Positions 62,030 through 64,000 of a stretch of DNA of 64,000 nt are shown piece by piece. The position numbers and the translations under genes are program-made. The DNA comes from Streptomyces phaeolivaceus (GTDB taxonomy: Bacteria; Actinomycetota; Actinomycetes; Streptomycetales; Streptomycetaceae), in the NCBI RefSeq assembly GCF_009184865.1, contig NZ_CP045096.1, positions 6,076,001-6,140,000 on the forward strand, written 5' to 3'. The first letter of the stretch is position 1, and each line of letters opens with the position of its first letter. The notes beneath the pieces are model-generated. The model was given only the letters and a program-made list of their open reading frames with translations. It searched no databases and was not told the DNA's origin.

Positions 62030-62310
62030 TCGGACCTGGGGTTTCTTGCTTTGGTTGACCTTGGAATTCGGGTTGATCGGGCACGCGTGGTCTGTGCATC
62101 GCACTGCGTGGGTCTGAGGTTTGAAGTCGGTGGCGGTTTTGCTTCGCAGGGCTGTGAACTGGTCTTTTGTCTCTTGCGGTCGCTCTTCTGCGGGCCGGTC
62201 GGATTGGTGTGGTGGCCGTGTGGTGGCCGAGCGTGCAGACCTGCTCCCGGCGAACCGCGAGATTGGTGGTCCACAGAGGGGCCAAAGTTATGGCGTCCCG
62301 ACAATCGGGC
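62030..62310 (+). repeat. Attachment-site-like repeat C, right part
   Basis: It starts with the 3' arm of the terminator (ACCTGGGGTTTCTTG at 62034), then GGTTGATCGGGCACGCGTGG and a degenerate core ATCGCACTGCGTGGGTCT (62097 onward). A GGTGGCC pair (about 62211-62229) and CCCGACAATCGGGCG at the end follow, in the same order and spacing as copies A and B. With 57924-58070 it makes one repeat lacking only the tRNA-like core, replaced by the 3.96-kb ATPase cassette. Confidence 0.75.
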
Positions 62311-62479
62311 GTTCAACCTGCATCCGTGTTAGGGCGGTCACCGGGCCCGGGCAGGTTGTCGTCTTGCTGGGGCCGGTCACGTCCGTGCTGCTGGTCGCGG
62401 TGGCCTACCCGCGTCAATAGGTGGCTGCGTGGGGAAGAAGCCGTCGATGCGGCAGCGTTGGAGCATCGGGGTAAACGAG

Positions 62480-62631
62480 CGCGTCACCCATCCGGCGATG
62501 CCATCGGATACAACGTTGCTCTGCCCAGCGACCGTGACCGCCATCTGGGGCCGGCGGTCACCCCGCGCAGCTCGACGATCTCGGCCTTGAACTCCGGTGG
62601 GAACGAGCGGGCGTGGCTTCTTCTTCCCCAT
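62480..62631 (-). pseudogene. Fragment of IS3-family transposase OrfA
   Basis: Minus-strand sequence from an ATG at 62631 reads MGKKKPRP; after a one-base shift it continues RSFPPEFKAEIVELRG, the start of an IS3-family OrfA. It then degenerates. Only about 45 codons remain. Confidence 0.6.
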
Positions 62632-62704
62632 GCTCTCCAAGTGAGGATCCTTTGGGCTGGGCTGCTGATCTCGGTCGTCCAGCAAAGCGGATCAAGCCCC
62701 GTCG

Positions 62705-63030
62705 GCGCTGCGCGGGCGGGACGACCCATTTCATGGGCTGGCCGGTGAGGGTGGTGAACATGCCGAAGTCGCCGTATCGAGGACGGTTCGCCGGTGCAGT
62801 TCTGTGGTGGCGGCGACGAGGAGGTCGGGGGGCGACAGGGCGCGGTGGAAACCCGCACTGTGTGCGTGGTCCTGGATCTCCAGCGCGCGGGCGCAGACGT
62901 TGTCGTCGATGTGCGGGCAGTCGAAGGCGTGGAGCCAGGTGCAGATCCGAGTCGCCCCTGCGCCATACCAGGCTCCGAGGGGCTGCGCATGTTTCCGCGC
63001 GCAGCTGCGAGTAGGTGGCGCCCTGCGTAG
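62705..63030 (-). pseudogene. Decayed VapC/PIN-domain toxin
   Basis: The minus strand reads ARALEIQDHAHSAGFHRALS, then PPDLLVAATTELHRRTVL. After a frame change near 62770 it reads GDFGMFTTLTGQPMKWVVPP. This is the C-terminal half of a VapC-type PIN toxin (Asp of PDLLVAA, then the WVVP end). At least one frameshift and the loss of the N-terminus make it a relic. No antitoxin gene remains beside it. Confidence 0.6.
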
Positions 63031-63179
63031 GTCCCCGCCCGATGCGTCAGCATGCTTTCCGCCGCGGCTTGGACGGCGGCTGCTGCCCGCACCGTTGTGG
63101 TGACGGTGGGGATCTGGTGGCGATCGGGAAGGACGGTCAATCGGTTTCCCTGGGGCCCGGACGAGTTGCCGGCCTGCCA

Positions 63180-63598
63180 GTCAGATCGTCGCCCACCTGC
63201 CGAAGGACCATCCACCGGCCGCGAACGAGCTCGTCAGCGCCGAGGATCCGGCACGCGAACCGTTGATCTTCTTCCCTGCCAGAGACATGCCCGGCTTTGT
63301 GGCGGAGATCAGGCCGATCTTCCACGGAATGCCGTTCCCGCGCGTGCGGACCCGCGTCGTTCACCAGGAGACGGCGCTCGGCTTCGTCGCCGCGGGCGTG
63401 GCATTCACGCTGTTGCCGGAGGCGGTCACGTCATGTGTGCCCTCGTCGGTCCGAGTGGCCCGGATCGACTCCTGCTCGACCACCGTGATGTACGTCGCCG
63501 AACCACGGACGCTCACCCCGGCCGCGCGGTTGTTCCGGCGGGCGCTCTTCGGGGCGACGGCCGCCGTGTCCGCGTCTTCATCGGCCTCGTCGGCCTGA
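63180..63598 (+). pseudogene. C-terminal fragment of a LysR-family regulator
   Basis: The plus strand reads HLPKDHPPAANELVSAEDPA, then LIFFPARDMPGFVAEIRPIF, VHQETALGFVAAGVAFTLLP and a stop at 63596-63598. These are the middle and end of a LysR substrate-binding domain. The DNA-binding N-terminus is missing, so it is a relic. Confidence 0.65.
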
Positions 63599-63686
63599 CA
63601 ACCGCGGTGGGCGCGGCTCCCGTTCCGGTACGGGCCGGCTGCGCAGCGGACACTGGCAGTGGACGCTGTGACGTTAGGGTGTACTT

Positions 63687-64000
63687 ATGGGAGAAGATTC
63701 GAACGCGCTGCTGCGCAACGTCGGCACGGCACGCGACCGCCATGCCGACGAGCCGATCGAGACGCTCGAACTCGAGGCGGCGATCGCCCGCAACGTGCGT
63801 GAACTGCGCCATCAGCGCGGGCTTTCGGTCACCGACCTGGCGGCCCAGGTCGGTATCTCCAAAGCGATGCTTTCCAAGGTCGAGAATGCCCAGACCTCGT
63901 GCAGCCTCAGCACGCTCTCCCTGCTGGCCAAAGGCCTCGACATTCCAGTGACCTCACTGTTCCGCGGAGCTGACGCCGAGCGCCCGGCCTCCTATGTGAA
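63687..64000 (+). CDS. XRE-family helix-turn-helix regulator, probably with cupin domain (partial)
   Basis: The first 104 residues are visible before the window edge. After an acidic start (MGEDSNALLRNVGTARD) comes a classic helix-turn-helix: IARNVRELRHQRGLSVTDLA, AQVGISKAMLSKVENAQTS, SLSTLSLLAKGLDIPVTSLF. This spacing is that of XRE regulators that carry a C-terminal cupin sensor, which would lie beyond 64000. The ATG is at 63687. Confidence 0.75.
   Translation, partial: MGEDSNALLRNVGTARDRHADEPIETLELEAAIARNVRELRHQRGLSVTDLAAQVGISKAMLSKVENAQTSCSLSTLSLLAKGLDIPVTSLFRGADAERPASYV

Noticed and set aside
1..64000. CRISPR array
   Set aside because: No regularly spaced identical repeats with unique spacers were seen, and no cas gene is present.

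Overview
The window is very GC-rich actinomycete DNA. GTG/TTG starts, strong GC bias at third codon positions, LmbU-type and Rrf2 regulators and an IS701-family element all point to a Streptomyces or close relative. It falls into a secondary-metabolite gene cluster (about 1-18 kb) and a long accessory region (18-64 kb) made of mobile elements, decaying genes and defence-type modules.

Region 1 (1-17.96 kb) is one end of a deoxysugar or oligosaccharide antibiotic cluster. It holds an aldo/keto reductase, a GNAT acetyltransferase, an NDP-hexose 4-ketoreductase and then EIGHT consecutive EryCIII/DesVII-type glycosyltransferases in one tight operon. After a small convergent group (a membrane protein and a histidine kinase with no regulator beside it) come an HpaB-family flavin hydroxylase that strongly resembles, from memory, Sam5 of saccharomicin biosynthesis (4-coumarate 3-hydroxylase), and a LmbU-family regulator. 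The simplest reading is a heavily glycosylated metabolite with a catechol or caffeoyl-type aglycone, i.e. a saccharomicin-like pathway. The glycosyltransferase array is mosaic: a tract of about 990 bp is shared almost base for base by copies 1 and 3, and tracts of 434 and 229 bp are shared by copies 6 and 7.

Region 2 (18-31 kb) holds a polysialyltransferase-like pseudogene, a large serine recombinase module whose first gene is broken by a 20-bp tandem duplication, an FAD-oxidoreductase/TPR fusion divergent from an Rrf2 regulator, an IS701-family insertion sequence with 22-bp terminal inverted repeats, and a frameshifted conserved gene.

Region 3 (30-36.5 kb) holds an uncharacterised protein divergent from an SNF2-helicase/zinc-ribbon pair, and a toxin-antitoxin-like locus whose AbiEii-type toxin gene has two frame lesions.

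Region 4 (36.7-62.3 kb) is built on three copies of a repeat of about 490 bp. Two copies carry the 3' half of a tRNA-Thr gene and its terminator; the third is split by an inserted cassette. The repeats look like attachment-site scars separating cargo: (i) a Ski2-like helicase plus a complete type I Wadjet operon (jetABCD) and a Uma2-family nuclease; (ii) a cassette centred on a TPR-CHAT protease, plus a vapBC-type toxin-antitoxin pair; (iii) an AAA ATPase and a large unknown protein inside the third repeat. No tyrosine integrase is present in the window.

Region 5 (62.4-64 kb) is a decay zone (IS3 orfA, VapC and LysR fragments) and ends in the start of an XRE-type regulator cut by the window edge. 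All functional statements come from reading the sequence and from knowledge of families; no database search was run.
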